52,616 bases of DNA, from assembly GCF_001439815.1 (NCBI RefSeq), contig NZ_JYLM01000018.1, positions 1 through 52,616 of the forward strand, read 5' to 3'. The position numbers and the translations under genes were made by a program. Numbering within the stretch: position 1 is the stretch's first letter; each line of letters starts with the position of its first letter. Below are positions 52,469 through 52,616 of this stretch, one piece after another. The notes beneath the pieces are model-generated. The model was not told the DNA's origin. It made no database searches and worked only from the letters and a program-made list of their open reading frames with translations. The DNA is from Pseudomonas orientalis (GTDB lineage: Bacteria > Pseudomonadota > Gammaproteobacteria > Pseudomonadales > Pseudomonadaceae).

Positions 52469-52496
52469 TTGACGGCAGATTCTGGGCGCCTATAAT
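52469..52496 (+). promoter_or_regulatory. Strong sigma-70 promoter, probably of an rRNA operon
   Basis: TTGACG (52469-52474), a 16-base spacer and a perfect TATAAT (52491-52496), followed by a GC-rich discriminator (TCGCCCC). An rRNA-type promoter has exactly this form. The leader up to 52616 carries no reading frame and ends in GAGGTGTT, just where a second -35 (TTGACA) could begin. It resembles leaders I know from Pseudomonas rrn operons; the rRNA genes themselves are outside the window. Confidence 0.65.
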
Positions 52497-52616
52497 TCGC
52501 CCCACTTCCGGCGCAGTCGAAACGGAAAACTCCTTGGTAAACAATGAGTTAAGTAGGTTTCGACAGCAGGTTGCTTCAGTTCATCGAAGCCAAAAGGAAG
52601 TTGAAAAAGAGGTGTT

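Overview
The window looks like chromosome from a fluorescent Pseudomonas (P. fluorescens group). The reasons are the GC-rich coding style, many intergenic GTGGGAGG- and GTAGGAG-type REP/REPIN repeats, and gene order that matches known Pseudomonas loci (pprA/fppA/pprB with tad-rcp-flp; bauR/bauA/bauC; purine deaminase cluster). No phage, transposase, CRISPR or plasmid gene was seen, so this reads as core chromosome with one sizeable accessory module, the Tad/Flp pilus locus.

Layout. 1-448: repeat-rich intergenic DNA with a large cloverleaf-like inverted repeat. 449-8198: an alpha-2-macroglobulin-like lipoprotein (yfhM type) and penicillin-binding protein 1C, a pair thought to protect and repair the envelope, with a small two-helix membrane gene on the other strand between them. 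8376-10655: a MazG-like pyrophosphohydrolase overlapping cmoM (tRNA wobble-uridine modification), then two tandem DUF4136 lipoproteins. 11032-26135: a complete Tad locus: tadG, the sensor kinase pprA, a TadE-like pseudopilin, prepilin peptidase fppA, response regulator pprB, the long leftward operon rcpC-rcpA-tadZ-tadA-tadB-tadC-tadD-DUF3613, the rightward pilin gene flp, and a stand-alone receiver-domain gene. 26192-29778: a MaoC hydratase / FabG4-type reductase / thiolase set for acyl-CoA chemistry. 29995-30891: a RIO-type kinase.

31096-34474 is a copper-homeostasis cluster: copA and cueR in one operon, a secreted protein of unknown function, and copZ. Both copA and copZ have a CueR-type operator with identical spacing. 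34560-40864 holds two MFS transporters, a quinone-oxidoreductase-like protein, an antibiotic-biosynthesis-monooxygenase-fold protein divergent from a LysR regulator, an ArsR-type regulator and a small conserved-looking protein. 41000-48361 holds purine salvage and catabolism genes (adenine/adenosine deaminase, 8-oxoguanine deaminase, NCS2 permease, TetR regulator) interspersed with chaA, an SDR and a YigZ-family protein. 48449-52378 is the beta-alanine catabolic locus bauR-bauA-bauC. The last 180 bases hold a strong sigma-70 promoter and a leader that resemble the upstream region of a Pseudomonas ribosomal RNA operon, so the window probably stops just before an rrn operon.

The most noteworthy points are the Tad locus with tadG detached from the end of its operon, the receiver gene after flp, shared sequence elements in the two divergent tad promoter regions, six 98-bp REPINs of constant length (two nested inside another REP family and 97/98 identical to each other), and an 11-bp inverted repeat that covers the ribosome-binding region of the Bcr/CflA-type transporter. 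All functional assignments come from reading protein motifs and gene order; no database search was run.
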